A DNA stretch of 64,000 bases from an uncultured Clostridia bacterium (GCA_934631025.1 CAKTXR010000003.1:1-64000); one strand, 5' to 3'. Shown: positions 43,972-53,046, counted from the first letter of the stretch. The notes: a model not told the origin generated them from the letters alone. Made by a program: numbers and translations.

Positions 43972-44874
43972 TCAGCCCTTCACAGCGCCCACGGTGAGGC
44001 CCTGAATGAAGTACTTCTGGAAGAAGGGATAGGCGATCAGGATCGGGCCGGTGACGACGACCAGTATCGCAAAGCGCGTGGCGTCGGTCGGCGTGTTCTT
44101 CTTGAACTCGTTGTACGCTTCCGCCGTCATCGTGGAGGCGTTGGCGATCATGTACTGGATGTTGGTTTCGATGTTCATCATCAAGAGCTGCAGCGGCTTC
44201 TTCCAGTACGTCGTGATGTACAGGCGCGCGCCCTGCCAGGCGTTCCACTGGCCGACCGCCAGCATGAAGCCGACAGAAGCAAGCGTGGGGATCATGCAGG
44301 GCAGCACGATGCGGGTGAAGATGGTAAACTCGCCCGCGCCGTCGATCTTGGCCGATTCAATCAGCGAGCCGGGAATGCTCGTCTGAATGTAGGTGCGGAA
44401 GATGATGACGTACATCGTGGAAATGCCGGGCAGGATCAGAACCCACAGCGAGTCCTTCAGGTGATACCACTGCGTGTTGACGATGTAGCCGGCCGCCTGA
44501 CCGCCGCTGAAGAGCATGGTGATCAGCATCATAATGGACAGCGCGCCGCGGATCGGGAAGATCGGGCGGGCCAGCGTGTAGGCGAACATCGACATGATGG
44601 CCAGGCCCCAGATCGTGCCCGCGATGGTGATCCAGATGGTGATGCCGTAGGAATAGATCAGCTGAGAGCCGAACTTGCCGACCGTCTCATAGGCCTTGAG
44701 CGACCACTCCGTCGGAAAGAACGTCACGCCGTACTTTTCGATATACACCTGATCGGTGAACGAAGCGATGATCGAGAGCAGCACGGGCAGCAGGCAGAAG
44801 AGGGCGTATGCGCCCAGCACAATGCCGAGAACAACCTGACCGGTACGAATCTTCTTTTTCTTTGCGATAGCCAT
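43972..44874 (-). CDS. Sugar ABC transporter permease, LplC/MalG-like
   Basis: 300-residue permease with six membrane helices and the cytoplasmic EAA loop Glu-Ser-Ala-Lys-Ile-Asp-Gly-Ala-Gly-Glu (about 180-189). The end Gly-Ala-Val-Lys-Gly is typical of LplC-type carbohydrate permeases. AGGAGGGCTTACATA precedes ATG. Between permease 1 (18-nt gap) and the binding protein; the ATPase is not encoded here and must be shared, such as an MsmX-like protein. Confidence 0.93.
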   Translation of the reverse strand: MAIAKKKKIRTGQVVLGIVLGAYALFCLLPVLLSIIASFTDQVYIEKYGVTFFPTEWSLKAYETVGKFGSQLIYSYGITIWITIAGTIWGLAIMSMFAYTLARPIFPIRGALSIMMLITMLFSGGQAAGYIVNTQWYHLKDSLWVLILPGISTMYVIIFRTYIQTSIPGSLIESAKIDGAGEFTIFTRIVLPCMIPTLASVGFMLAVGQWNAWQGARLYITTYWKKPLQLLMMNIETNIQYMIANASTMTAEAYNEFKKNTPTDATRFAILVVVTGPILIAYPFFQKYFIQGLTVGAVKG

Positions 44875-44892
44875 TATGTAAGCCCTCCTTCC

Positions 44893-45861
44893 TTAGAACA
44901 GCGCGTTCTCGGGCGCGAACTTGCGAACGATCAGGTTCGTGCCGATAACCATGACGAAGCCGATGACCGACTGATACAGCGTGGTGGCCGTGGTGGTGCC
45001 GAAGTCTGCGCCGGTCAGAAGGGCGTTGTAAACGTAGCTGTCCAGCACCTGCGTGGTCTTGTACAGCGTGCCGGTGTTGCGGGTGGCCTGATAGAACAGA
45101 CCGGTGTCGGAATTCATGATGCCGCCCAGGCCGAGCAGCGTCATGATGACAACCATGGGGACCAGCATCGGGATGGTGATGTACCACATCTTCTGGCGGG
45201 CGTTCGCGCCGTCCAGATAGGCGGCCTCATACATTTCCTGATCGATGCCGGCCAGCACGGAGAGATAGAGCACCGAGCCGTAGCCCACGCTCTTCCAGGT
45301 GCGCACGCACCAGAGGATGAAGGGCCAGTACTCGGCCTTCAGATAGAACTGGATGTTCTTGCCGCCCAGCGCGATGATGATGCGGTTGACAAGGCCGGTC
45401 TTGGACTTGAGGATGGAGCTGAGGATGATCGACACCGCCGCGTAGGAAATGAACGTGGGCATGATCATCAGCGTCTGGAAGGTCTTGCCCAGTCGCTTGT
45501 TGGTGAACTCGTTGATGCCGATGGCCAGCAGGATGTTGAGCACCGTGCCGGTCGCAGTGAACAGCAGGTAATACAGAACGGTGTTTCTGGTCAGCCGCCA
45601 GAACGTATCGCCGGAAAGGAAGAGGAATCGGATGTTGGTCAGACCCGTCCACGGGCTGCCCGCGATGCCCAGATTGACGTCAAACTTCTTGAACGCCAGC
45701 TGCAGGCCGAACAGCGGCATGTAGTTGAACATGATGAACAGCACCACGGCCGGCAGAGCCATGATGCACAGTGTGCGCGCCGCCCACATTTCTTTCCAGA
45801 ACTTGGTGAAACGGCTGGGTTTCTTCTTGACGACCGTCGTCGATTTTGCGGTTTTATCCAC
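44893..45861 (-). CDS. Sugar ABC transporter permease, LplB-like
   Basis: 322-residue permease with about six helices and the EAA loop Tyr-Glu-Ala-Ala-Tyr-Leu-Asp-Gly-Ala-Asn-Ala. Basic N-terminus and a Phe-Asn-Tyr-Met-Pro-Leu-Phe-Gly-Leu block as in LplB. The start is GTG at 45861, with AAGGAGAGGGGCAGACAAC upstream. First gene of the importer operon. Confidence 0.92.
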   Translation of the reverse strand: MDKTAKSTTVVKKKPSRFTKFWKEMWAARTLCIMALPAVVLFIMFNYMPLFGLQLAFKKFDVNLGIAGSPWTGLTNIRFLFLSGDTFWRLTRNTVLYYLLFTATGTVLNILLAIGINEFTNKRLGKTFQTLMIMPTFISYAAVSIILSSILKSKTGLVNRIIIALGGKNIQFYLKAEYWPFILWCVRTWKSVGYGSVLYLSVLAGIDQEMYEAAYLDGANARQKMWYITIPMLVPMVVIMTLLGLGGIMNSDTGLFYQATRNTGTLYKTTQVLDSYVYNALLTGADFGTTTATTLYQSVIGFVMVIGTNLIVRKFAPENALF

Positions 45862-45916
45862 GTTGTCTGCCCCTCTCCTTAATTGCTTTCACATCAATCT
45901 CTCATATGCTACACAT

Positions 45917-45946
45917 ATAGTAGCACTCAGTAAGGCATTTTGTCAA
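45917..45946 (-). promoter_or_regulatory. Promoter of the first LplBC-binding protein operon
   Basis: Minus-strand TTGACA (45946-45941), 18-nt spacer, TACTAT (45922-45917), with AATGCCT just inside and TGCTA before the -10. Nearly the same layout as the promoter at 47923-47952. Confidence 0.7.
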
Positions 45947-46294
45947 TACCAAATTTCAGCTTTTTTGCTTAATATCGATTTGATTAATTGACGATTCTGC
46001 CTTTTTCGTCATGCCGTCGGTTACACTTGCGCGCTTTTCCGTGTCGCTTTGCAAAATGCATTTCGCACCGTCTCACGGCCGATTTTCAGCACAAATGCGC
46101 TGCATTGTACTACCCCCCCCTATAATTTACATCGCTTTTGTGCCATTTCTCCCAATTAGCATATGTCATTATATTCATATTCTCAGGAACGGACGGTGCG
46201 GCGAAGCCGGTGCGCATGGATTTGGCTCTTTCCGCATTGCATCGGTAACATTGCAAAATTTTTTTGAAAAAGCGCGCGCCACGTCCCTCGAATT
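45947..46294. other. Gene-free region between two sugar-binding loci
   Basis: About 350 nt, AT-richer than the neighbours, with a run of eight C near 46110 and TATAATTTAC right after it. No ORF with a ribosome binding site, no hairpin with T-run other than the terminator at 46295, and no tRNA-like structure noted. Confidence 0.4.
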
Positions 46295-46325
46295 AAAAAA
46301 GGGCCGCAGGTGAGCGACCCTTTTT
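46295..46325 (-). terminator. Terminator of binding protein copy 2
   Basis: Minus-strand AAAAAGGGTCGC pairs with GCGGCCCTTTTT around TCACCT, ending in a T-run, 14 nt after the stop. Confidence 0.85.
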
Positions 46326-46339
46326 CAAGCGGATTCCGA

Positions 46340-47812
46340 TTACTTCGCGGCGAAGAACTCGGCCATCTGGCGGTTGACTTCTTCCAGAACCTTCTCCGCG
46401 CCGGCGGCGACCAGAGCGTCGCGATAGGCGGCGATGCCGTCCTCGCCTGCGAAGCCCTTCTCCAGCAGGCTCTGATGCTCGGACACAACGGCGTTGCAGG
46501 CGAGCACTTCAGCGGCGACAGGCTCGCTGTCAAAGACGAAGCCCAGCAGCTTGGAGGGCTTGGCCTCCTCGTTGAACTTGGCGTACTTTTCCTTCTTGTC
46601 CACGGCGTCGGTGGTGGCCAGAGAAGGCGTCATAACGTTGGCGCAGGACCACGCGTCGAAGCGATAGCCGGAATCGGCGATGCGCTCCACGCGGCCGTCC
46701 TCGGCGCGGGTGTAATGGGTGCCCTCGATGCCGTAGAGGCACAGGTCAGCCAGCTCGGTCTTGCTGTACAGCGCGTCCATGAACTCAAGGCAGTAATCGA
46801 TGTGGGGCGTGTAGCTGGCAAAGGCCATGGCGGAACCGAGAGAGGATGTGCTGTTGAGGTAGGTGTCGGTCAGGCGGATATAGACGCAGCCCTTGCCGTC
46901 CTTGTTCAGCTGGCTTCTCTCGTTGATCTGACTGGCGTGGTCGGGGGTCATGGCTTCGGCGTAGAAGAGGAAGTTCATTTCGTCGGTGATGCCGCCGGTG
47001 GCGAAACGATCGTCGATGTAGCCGGCTTCGTTCCAGCTGTTCATCAGCTCGACGTACTTCTGATAGGCGGGAATGTCGGTGACCAGAGCGGCTTCCTGAG
47101 TGTCGGTGGTCAGATCAAGGCCGATGAAGCTGTTCACAGCGGCGATGGAGTCGATCTGATCGTACTCGCGGCTGCTGTTGAAGTTGGTGTTGAAGCGATA
47201 GGCCATCTCGTAATCGCCGGTGGCCATGCCCTCTTCGATGTAGGGGGTCAGCTCGTCCAGCGTCCAGATCTTGGTGTGGTCGTCGTTCAGGATCTCGTCC
47301 CAGCCGAAGCGCTCGCAGACGCTCACGGGCACGTCGATCGCCACGCCGATGCCGCACTCCTTATAGGTGGGGATCATGTACAGCGCCTTGCCGTTCTCAC
47401 GCAGCAGGGTGTTCCAGATATTCTCGGGGATGCTGTTGTACAGACCCTCGTAGTTCTTGTACAGATCGACGATGTTGTACAGGAAGTTGCCGCGGATCAG
47501 GGTGTCGCTCAGCGTGCTGGCGTTGCGCCAGATGATGTCGAGCTTCTCCTTGGCGGCCATCTGCACCTGCAGATTGTTCATGTCCTCAACGTGCATCATG
47601 TCGACGGTGAAGTTGTAGCCGTTGTTCTTCAGCCACTCGTTGACCGCGTCCTGAACGGCGCCCAGACCGGGCTGCGTGTCGGTGGTGCCGACGCTGCCGT
47701 AGCGCAGCCAGACCAGCTCGTAAGGCTCTTCCTCAGCGCTGGCGGGCAAGGTGATGCTCGCGACGCTCAGGCACAGAACCAGGGCCAGAACCAGAGACAG
47801 GAACTTTTTCAT
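46340..47812 (-). CDS. ABC transporter extracellular sugar-binding protein (copy 2, orphan)
   Basis: 490 residues, paralogous to the protein at 42436-43896: same signal peptide style (1-26, ending Leu-Pro-Ala-Ser-Ala) and strings such as Asn-Ser-Ile-Pro-Glu-Asn-Ile-Trp and Ala-Asp-Leu-Cys-Leu-Tyr-Gly-Ile-Glu-Gly-Thr. No lipobox: the only early Cys (Cys14) lies in Val-Leu-Cys-Leu. GGGAGGAAACACC precedes ATG 47812. It has its own promoter and terminator and no permease of its own, so it probably shares the LplBC pair at 43972-45861, perhaps with different sugar preference. Confidence 0.9.
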   Translation of the reverse strand: MKKFLSLVLALVLCLSVASITLPASAEEEPYELVWLRYGSVGTTDTQPGLGAVQDAVNEWLKNNGYNFTVDMMHVEDMNNLQVQMAAKEKLDIIWRNASTLSDTLIRGNFLYNIVDLYKNYEGLYNSIPENIWNTLLRENGKALYMIPTYKECGIGVAIDVPVSVCERFGWDEILNDDHTKIWTLDELTPYIEEGMATGDYEMAYRFNTNFNSSREYDQIDSIAAVNSFIGLDLTTDTQEAALVTDIPAYQKYVELMNSWNEAGYIDDRFATGGITDEMNFLFYAEAMTPDHASQINERSQLNKDGKGCVYIRLTDTYLNSTSSLGSAMAFASYTPHIDYCLEFMDALYSKTELADLCLYGIEGTHYTRAEDGRVERIADSGYRFDAWSCANVMTPSLATTDAVDKKEKYAKFNEEAKPSKLLGFVFDSEPVAAEVLACNAVVSEHQSLLEKGFAGEDGIAAYRDALVAAGAEKVLEEVNRQMAEFFAAK

Positions 47813-47922
47813 GGTGTTTCCTCCCAAGCTTGTATTATCAACGGCGGCTTTTCCCTCCGCCATGATTTCGGTGGATTTGAACGAGACGGCGGCTCGTTCA
47901 TAGATCAAGTTCAACTACGATT

Positions 47923-47952
47923 ATAATAGCATTTCATATAGGCATTTGTCAA
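47923..47952 (-). promoter_or_regulatory. Promoter of binding protein copy 2
   Basis: Minus-strand TTGACA (47952-47947), 18-nt spacer, TATTAT (47928-47923). The spacer shares AATGCCT and TGCTA with the permease-operon promoter. Confidence 0.7.
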
Positions 47953-48080
47953 TCTGAATTGTTCATTTTCTCAACACCGAATATTCATAAATCAACGCAT
48001 ATTTGTCATTTTGCGAATGTATTTGACGAAATCCGTTATTTTCTGTTTTTTGAGATGATCTGCGGAAGCGCTATTTGTGC

Positions 48081-48111
48081 AAAATGAAAGGCTCCGCGCC
48101 GCCGCGAAGCC
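48081..48111 (-). terminator. Terminator of LacI-type gene
   Basis: On the minus strand GGCTTCGCG pairs with CGCGGAGCC around GCGG, followed by TTTCATTTT; 18 nt past the stop. The rest of 47953-48080 holds no gene. Confidence 0.65.
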
Positions 48112-48128
48112 CTTGCGATATGTCGTTT

Positions 48129-49139
48129 TTATGAACCGCGCCCGATGCGCGAGTGAATATACAGCTTGCGTCCCTCCGGAATTTCGCCCTCCGAAAGATA
48201 GCGCCAGACCGCCTCCATGCACTGATAGCCCTGCTCGAACGTATCCTGTTCGAGCAGCGCCGCCACGCGCTCTCCCCCGCCGCGTCCGGCGCGCTCATAG
48301 CCCAGCACGGCCACATCCGGATCGCAGCGGAGCTTGTCCAGCGCGCTGACGACCTGCGGCAGATACCCCTGCGAAACGTATACCGCGTCGAACGCGTCCA
48401 TATAGCGGTCGTGAATTTCCCGCGCCAGCCGCGCCGGCATGACCGAATCGGAGAAATCGCCGGTGCCGATCGTGCCGATCCAGCGGGCGTGCGGCGCGCA
48501 GTTCATCAGCTCGCGCCGGAAGCCCTCGTCGCGCCGCCCCACCATGGGCAGTTCGAGATTGCTGATCTTGAGAATGCGCGGCTTCTTTTCGAGCGTCTCG
48601 GCCGCCGCGCGCGCCAGCTGCACGCCGTCGCGGTAAAAATCCGCGCCGACATAAAAGAGGAAATCAAAATTCGCCGTCTCGTTGAAGCAGACGACGCTGG
48701 TCTGCTCGGTCGCCTCGCTTAACCGGCGCTGCACGTTCGCGCTGACCGGCGGCGTGACGATCAGCACGTCGGGCCTGAGATCGAGCGCGTAATCCAGACA
48801 ATAGAGGAAGTCGTCCTCCTCGGACAGACGCGAAAACAGGCTGCTGACCAGCTTGAGCTGAGGATGCTCCCCCGCCGATTTCTTCATGCCGCGCGCCGCC
48901 TCGGCCCAGAAATAGGCCGGCGTTTCGGGCATGACCGCCGCCGCAATGAATCGCCCGTCGTGCCGCCCGACGCGCTTCTTCTGCACCGGCACATAATCCA
49001 GCGCCCTTGCGGCCTCGAGCACGCTCAGCTTGGTATCGCTGCTGACCGAGCCGCAGTTGTTCAGCGCCTTCGAGACGGTCGAGCGGGACAGACCGGTCGC
49101 GCGGGAAATCTCCTCCAGCCCGCCCTTGCGATCGTCCAT
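48129..49139 (-). CDS. LacI-family transcriptional regulator
   Basis: 336 residues: N-terminal LacI helix-turn-helix (about 8-28, Ile-Ser-Arg-Ala-Thr-Gly-Leu-Ser-Arg-Ser-Thr-Val-Ser-Lys-Ala-Leu-Asn) and hinge helix, then a periplasmic-binding-like ligand domain that is divergent. The chain ends at Gly-Arg-Gly-Ser. AAGGAGGCGGCGGT precedes ATG. Adjacent to binding protein copy 2, so a likely repressor of the two sugar-binding loci, although I did not find a clear operator. Confidence 0.9.
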   Translation of the reverse strand: MDDRKGGLEEISRATGLSRSTVSKALNNCGSVSSDTKLSVLEAARALDYVPVQKKRVGRHDGRFIAAAVMPETPAYFWAEAARGMKKSAGEHPQLKLVSSLFSRLSEEDDFLYCLDYALDLRPDVLIVTPPVSANVQRRLSEATEQTSVVCFNETANFDFLFYVGADFYRDGVQLARAAAETLEKKPRILKISNLELPMVGRRDEGFRRELMNCAPHARWIGTIGTGDFSDSVMPARLAREIHDRYMDAFDAVYVSQGYLPQVVSALDKLRCDPDVAVLGYERAGRGGGERVAALLEQDTFEQGYQCMEAVWRYLSEGEIPEGRKLYIHSRIGRGS

Positions 49140-49183
49140 ACCGCCGCCTCCTTCAGTTTGTCGATTCCCTATATTGCATTCAT

Positions 49184-49212
49184 ATTATGGCACATTTCGT
49201 GCGTCTTGTCAA
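49184..49212 (-). promoter_or_regulatory. Promoter of LacI-type gene
   Basis: Minus-strand perfect TTGACA (49212-49207), 17-nt spacer, CATAAT (49189-49184), 45 nt before ATG. Confidence 0.68.
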
Positions 49213-49260
49213 TCGCATCCCTTTTTGATCCGAATATGCCGCGTTTTTAATGCCGATTCC

Positions 49261-49710
49261 CTATTTCGCCAGCCGCTGTGCGCGCTTCACGGACGCGTGG
49301 CGCGCAAACAGCGTCATAATGGCGATGGCCAGCGCGATGCAGCCGGAAATCAGCACCGTCTCCACGCCGATGGCCGCCGCCGACGCGTAGTCCTTCAAAA
49401 CGAGCGCCAGCATTGTGCGGTAAAGCCCCGCGCCGGGCACGAGCGGCACCACGCCGATCAGCGCGTAGATGATCGCCGGTGCCTTCTGACGGCGCGCCAG
49501 CATCTCGGCCAGCAGATCGACCGCCAGCGCGCCCACGAAATTCGCGCCGACAGCCGTTCCCGTGAGCGCCATGACGGCCATATAGACCGCCTCGCCGACC
49601 ATGCTGACCAGCGAGGCGGGCACAAGGCAGCGCCTGGGCGTATTGAACAGTATGGCGAAGCACAGGCTCGCGCCGAAGCTGCCGGCCAGCGCCTTGATTA
49701 CAGCGACCAT
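49261..49710 (-). CDS. Threonine/serine exporter, small subunit (ThrE_2, YjjB-like)
   Basis: 149-residue membrane protein with about four hydrophobic helices, matching the C-terminal half of ThrE (ThrE_2/DUF3815): Gly-Val-Val-Pro-Leu-Val-Pro-Gly-Ala-Gly-Leu-Tyr is the conserved loop. ATG 49710 lies 13 nt inside the preceding gene, with GGGAGG just upstream. With the larger subunit it forms a split amino-acid exporter. Confidence 0.88.
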   Translation of the reverse strand: MVAVIKALAGSFGASLCFAILFNTPRRCLVPASLVSMVGEAVYMAVMALTGTAVGANFVGALAVDLLAEMLARRQKAPAIIYALIGVVPLVPGAGLYRTMLALVLKDYASAAAIGVETVLISGCIALAIAIMTLFARHASVKRAQRLAK

Positions 49711-50474
49711 GTCACACTTCCTCCCAGCTGAATGTACGCCCACATCGCCACGCCCGCGCCCGCCGCCAGCACGACCGCGCGCATGACCGCGTCGCTGATG
49801 CGCGCGCCGCCCGAAACCATGTCGCCGTGCATGGAATCCCGTATGCCGTTCGTGAAGGCCAGTCCGGGCAAAAGCGGCATCATGATCGACCAGACGATCA
49901 GGCTGATGTTGCCCCGCCCCACTATGGAGACGGCGAGTATCGTCAGCGCCGCCGCCATGAAGCCGCCCACAAGGCAGCTCAGCGGCAGTCCTTCCTGATC
50001 GGGCAGGCGGCTGATCGTCAGCTGCACCAGCGCGCCGATGATCCCCGCCACGATGAACTCGATCAGTCCGCCGCCGAACATGACGGCGAAGCCCGCCGCC
50101 GTGCCGCCCGCCGCCGCCACGCTCCGCACGAGCGACGGCTTGGGACGCTCGCTGATCTCCCTGAGCTGCCGGCACGCCTCCTCGAGCGTCATGTCGTGCG
50201 CCGCCAGACGGCGCGATATGGCGTTGACCTGCTCGAGCGTGAGCAGATCGGTCGTCCGCGCGCCCACGCGCACGATGGACGAGGCGTTGTTTTCGCCGTC
50301 GCTCAGCGTCATGGTCAGGCCGGTCGGCAAGGCGATGATGTCCATATGATAGCCGAACGCATTGCCGATGCGCACGGCTGTTTCCTCCGCGCGGTAGGTC
50401 TCTCCGCCGTTGGCCAATATCAGGCCGGACGCCAGCCGCACCACCGCGATGATCTGCTGCATATCCCCGTTCAT
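49698..50474 (-). CDS. Threonine/serine exporter, large subunit (ThrE_1, YjjP-like)
   Basis: 258 residues. Cytosolic N-terminal segment with Leu-Ala-Asn-Gly-Gly-Glu-Thr-Tyr-Arg-Ala-Glu-Glu-Thr, the YjjP/DUF1212 hallmark, then about five membrane helices including Leu-Pro-Gly-Leu-Ala-Phe-Thr-Asn-Gly-Ile-Arg-Asp. Exports threonine, serine or related acids (succinate in E. coli YjjPB). ATG 50474 has GGGGAGATGACGCA upstream. First gene of a two-gene operon. Confidence 0.88.
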   Translation of the reverse strand: MNGDMQQIIAVVRLASGLILANGGETYRAEETAVRIGNAFGYHMDIIALPTGLTMTLSDGENNASSIVRVGARTTDLLTLEQVNAISRRLAAHDMTLEEACRQLREISERPKPSLVRSVAAAGGTAAGFAVMFGGGLIEFIVAGIIGALVQLTISRLPDQEGLPLSCLVGGFMAAALTILAVSIVGRGNISLIVWSIMMPLLPGLAFTNGIRDSMHGDMVSGGARISDAVMRAVVLAAGAGVAMWAYIQLGGSVTWSL

Positions 50475-50494
50475 TGCGTCATCTCCCCTTATGT

Positions 50495-50522
50495 ATTATA
50501 CATTTCTTTTGCGGCACGTCAA
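50495..50522 (-). promoter_or_regulatory. Promoter of ThrE-like operon
   Basis: Minus-strand TTGACG (50522-50517), 16-nt spacer, TATAAT (50500-50495), 20 nt upstream of ATG. Confidence 0.65.
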
Positions 50523-50540
50523 GAAAAAATCATGAAACGT

Positions 50541-50578
50541 ACTAAGAAAGAGCTTCCTTAAAGGAATCGCTCTTTCTT
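50541..50578. other. Symmetric hairpin between divergent exporter and rarA genes
   Basis: AAGAAAGAGC (about 50544-50553) pairs with GCTCTTTCTT (about 50569-50578), with inner CCTT/AAGG. It ends in TTTT on the plus strand but there is no gene upstream to terminate, so it may insulate the two promoters or be an operator. Confidence 0.5.
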
Positions 50579-50655
50579 TTCCCGATGAAATGCGCTATAC
50601 TGTATGCAATAATCGGGCGCGCCGCTTTAGGCCTGCCCGCGCGAGGTTTTATGTC

Positions 50656-51969
50656 ATGCAGGATCTGTTTGCTCAAAACGCCCGCGATCACGCGCCGCTC
50701 GCCGACCGGATGCGGCCGCGCACGCTGGACGAATTCATCGGGCAGAAGCACATCGTCGGCGAGGGACGGCTGCTGCGCCGCGCCATAGAGGCCGACCGGC
50801 TGACCAGCTCCATATTCTTCGGCCCGCCCGGCACCGGCAAGACCACGCTGGCCACGATCATCGCCCATTCCACATCGGCGGCCTTCGTGCGCATGAACGC
50901 CGTCACCAGCGGCGTGGGCGAGGTGCGCGAGGCGCTCAAAGACGCGGAAAGCCGGCTGCGGCTCTACGGGCAGACCACCTACCTTCTGCTCGACGAGTGC
51001 CACCGCTGGTCGAAATCGCAGTCCGATTCCATACTCCCCGCCATCGAGCAGGGCGTGGTGCGCTTCATCGGCTCGACCACGGAAAACCCCATGATCGCCA
51101 TGACCCCCGCCATTGTGAGCCGCTGCCGGCTGTTCCAGTTCGAGCCGCTCGCGCAGAGCGACATCGAGGAGGCCGTCATGCGCGCGATCAGAGACGAGGA
51201 GCGCGGCTACGGCAGACAGCGCGTCTCGATCGATACGGACGCGCTCCATTACATCGCCCAGTCGGCGGGCGGCGACGTGCGCAGCGCCCTCAACGCGCTC
51301 GAGCTGGCCGTGCTCACAACGCGCGTGGGCGCGGACGGCGGTATCCACATCACCGCCGACGTGGCCGAGGAGTCCATACAGAAGCGCGTCATAAAGTGCG
51401 ACGATTCACTGTATTACGACATGCTCAGCGCATTCTGCAAATCGCTGCGCGGCTCGGACAGCGACGCGGCGCTGGCGTGGTTCGCGCGGCTCAACTATGC
51501 CGGCGTGGATCCACGCATCATCGCGCGGCGCGTCATCGCCCATGCCAGCGAGGACGTGGGGCTGGCCAACCCGACCGCCATGCTGCAGGCCATTGCCGCG
51601 GCGCAATCGGTGGAGCTGATCGGTATGCCGGAAGCGCGGCTGTCGCTGGCGCAGGCCATCATCGCCGTGTGCGAAAGCCCGAAATCAAACAGCGTGGTCA
51701 TGGCGGTCGATCGGGCGTTCGCCGACGCGGAAAAGGGCGGCTTTCAGCCCGTGCCGCAGCACCTGCGCGATACGCATTACGCCGGACACGAGAAAATCGG
51801 CTCGGGCGAGGGCTACAAATATCCCCACGACTACCCCGGGCATTACGTCGCCCAGCAGTACGCGCCCCTCGAAGCGCGCGGCTTCCCCTACTATGTGCCC
51901 AGCGATCAGGGGCAGGAGGAAAAGCTGCGCCTGCGCCGGAGGGAGCGCGGCTTTAAGGACGAGCCGTAG
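50656..51969 (+). CDS. rarA: Replication-associated recombination protein RarA (MgsA)
   Basis: 437-residue clamp-loader-like AAA+ ATPase. Walker A Gly-Pro-Pro-Gly-Thr-Gly-Lys-Thr (56-63), Walker B Leu-Leu-Leu-Asp-Glu-Cys-His-Arg (110-117), sensor Gly-Ser-Thr-Thr-Glu-Asn-Pro, and the RarA C-terminus with His-Asp-Tyr-Pro-Gly-His-Tyr-Val. It acts at stalled replication forks. ATG 50656 is chosen with GAGG 5 nt before a GTC spacer. First gene of a run with a small membrane protein and tlyA. Confidence 0.96.
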   Translation: MQDLFAQNARDHAPLADRMRPRTLDEFIGQKHIVGEGRLLRRAIEADRLTSSIFFGPPGTGKTTLATIIAHSTSAAFVRMNAVTSGVGEVREALKDAESRLRLYGQTTYLLLDECHRWSKSQSDSILPAIEQGVVRFIGSTTENPMIAMTPAIVSRCRLFQFEPLAQSDIEEAVMRAIRDEERGYGRQRVSIDTDALHYIAQSAGGDVRSALNALELAVLTTRVGADGGIHITADVAEESIQKRVIKCDDSLYYDMLSAFCKSLRGSDSDAALAWFARLNYAGVDPRIIARRVIAHASEDVGLANPTAMLQAIAAAQSVELIGMPEARLSLAQAIIAVCESPKSNSVVMAVDRAFADAEKGGFQPVPQHLRDTHYAGHEKIGSGEGYKYPHDYPGHYVAQQYAPLEARGFPYYVPSDQGQEEKLRLRRRERGFKDEP

Positions 51970-51991
51970 AGCGCTTTAAGGAGGTTCTCTT

Positions 51992-52195
51992 ATGAGCAGG
52001 AAAATCCGACTTCTCGCCATAGCGGCGATTGCCGTCGCGACAATCCTTTCCATCATCCGCGTTTTTCTCGATTTCACCTATGAGGGCGTCAGTCCGCTTA
52101 TTCCGGCCGCGGATATCGGCTTCTCTGCCGCATGGGCGTTCTGCCTGATCGTCAACATCATTCTGTATCAAAGACACAAGAACGATAAAAACTGA
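51992..52195 (+). CDS. Small two-helix membrane protein
   Basis: 67 residues, with hydrophobic helices at about 6-25 and 42-58 and a positively charged tail. AAGGAGGTTCTCTT gives a very good start. No family recognised. It lies 22 nt after rarA and 17 nt before tlyA, so it is probably translated with both. Confidence 0.6.
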   Translation: MSRKIRLLAIAAIAVATILSIIRVFLDFTYEGVSPLIPAADIGFSAAWAFCLIVNIILYQRHKNDKN

Positions 52196-52212
52196 CGGGA
52201 GCGTGTCAAATC

Positions 52213-53031
52213 TTGGATAAAGTCAAAAAGCAGCGCGTCGACGTGGCGCTCTTTGAGCGCGGGCTGGCCGAGAGCCGCGAAAAGGCGCGCACGCTCATCA
52301 TGGCCGGCGTGGTCTATATCGCTGAAGAAAAGGTCTTAAAGCCCTCCGAGATGGTCGCGCCGGACGCGCCCCTCACCGTGCGCGGCGCGGCGCACCCCTA
52401 TGTTTCGCGCGGCGGGCTGAAGCTCGAAAAGGCGCTCAAGGTGTTTGATTACGACCCGACCGGCGTGGTCGCGATGGATCTGGGCGCGTCGACCGGCGGC
52501 TTTACCGACGTGCTGCTCAAGAACGGCGCGTCGCACGTCTATTCCATCGACGTGGGCTTCGGCCAGTTGGACTGGCGCATCCGCAACGACGCGCGCGTCA
52601 CCGTCATGGAGCGCACCAACGCGCGCTCGATCACGGCGGATCTGTTCGATCCCCTGCCCACGCTGGGCGTGATGGACGTGTCGTTCATATCGATCAAACT
52701 GATCCTGCCCGCCGCGTTCGCAATACTGGGCGAGGGCGGCCGCTTCATATCGCTCATCAAGCCGCAGTTCGAGGCCGGGCGCGAAAACGTCGGCAAAAAG
52801 GGCGTTGTGAGCGACCCCGCCGTGCATCGCCAGGTGGTCGAGTCGATCGTCGATTTTGTGCCCACGCTGGGCTGGAAGGCGCGCGCGGTCGATTTTTCGC
52901 CGATTACAGGCCCCGAGGGCAACATCGAGTTTCTGGTCGATCTGCTGCCCGAAGGCCGCGTCGAGGGCGGCGTGACGCGCGAGGACATTGCGCGCGTCGT
53001 CGAGGAAGCGCACATCGCGCACAAAAAGTAA
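52213..53031 (+). CDS. tlyA: TlyA-family rRNA 2'-O-methyltransferase
   Basis: 272 residues: N-terminal S4 RNA-binding domain (about 6-65, Arg-Val-Asp-Val-Ala-Leu then Arg-Glu-Lys-Ala-Arg), SAM motif I Asp-Leu-Gly-Ala-Ser-Thr-Gly-Gly-Phe-Thr (90-99), and Lys-Pro-Gln-Phe-Glu-Ala-Gly-Arg near 195. TlyA methylates 2'-O of cytidines in 16S/23S rRNA; older names call it hemolysin. Start is TTG at 52213 with GGGAGCG about 8 nt upstream. Length is standard. Confidence 0.95.
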   Translation: MDKVKKQRVDVALFERGLAESREKARTLIMAGVVYIAEEKVLKPSEMVAPDAPLTVRGAAHPYVSRGGLKLEKALKVFDYDPTGVVAMDLGASTGGFTDVLLKNGASHVYSIDVGFGQLDWRIRNDARVTVMERTNARSITADLFDPLPTLGVMDVSFISIKLILPAAFAILGEGGRFISLIKPQFEAGRENVGKKGVVSDPAVHRQVVESIVDFVPTLGWKARAVDFSPITGPEGNIEFLVDLLPEGRVEGGVTREDIARVVEEAHIAHKK

Positions 53032-53046
53032 ATCGATCGTTCCAAT

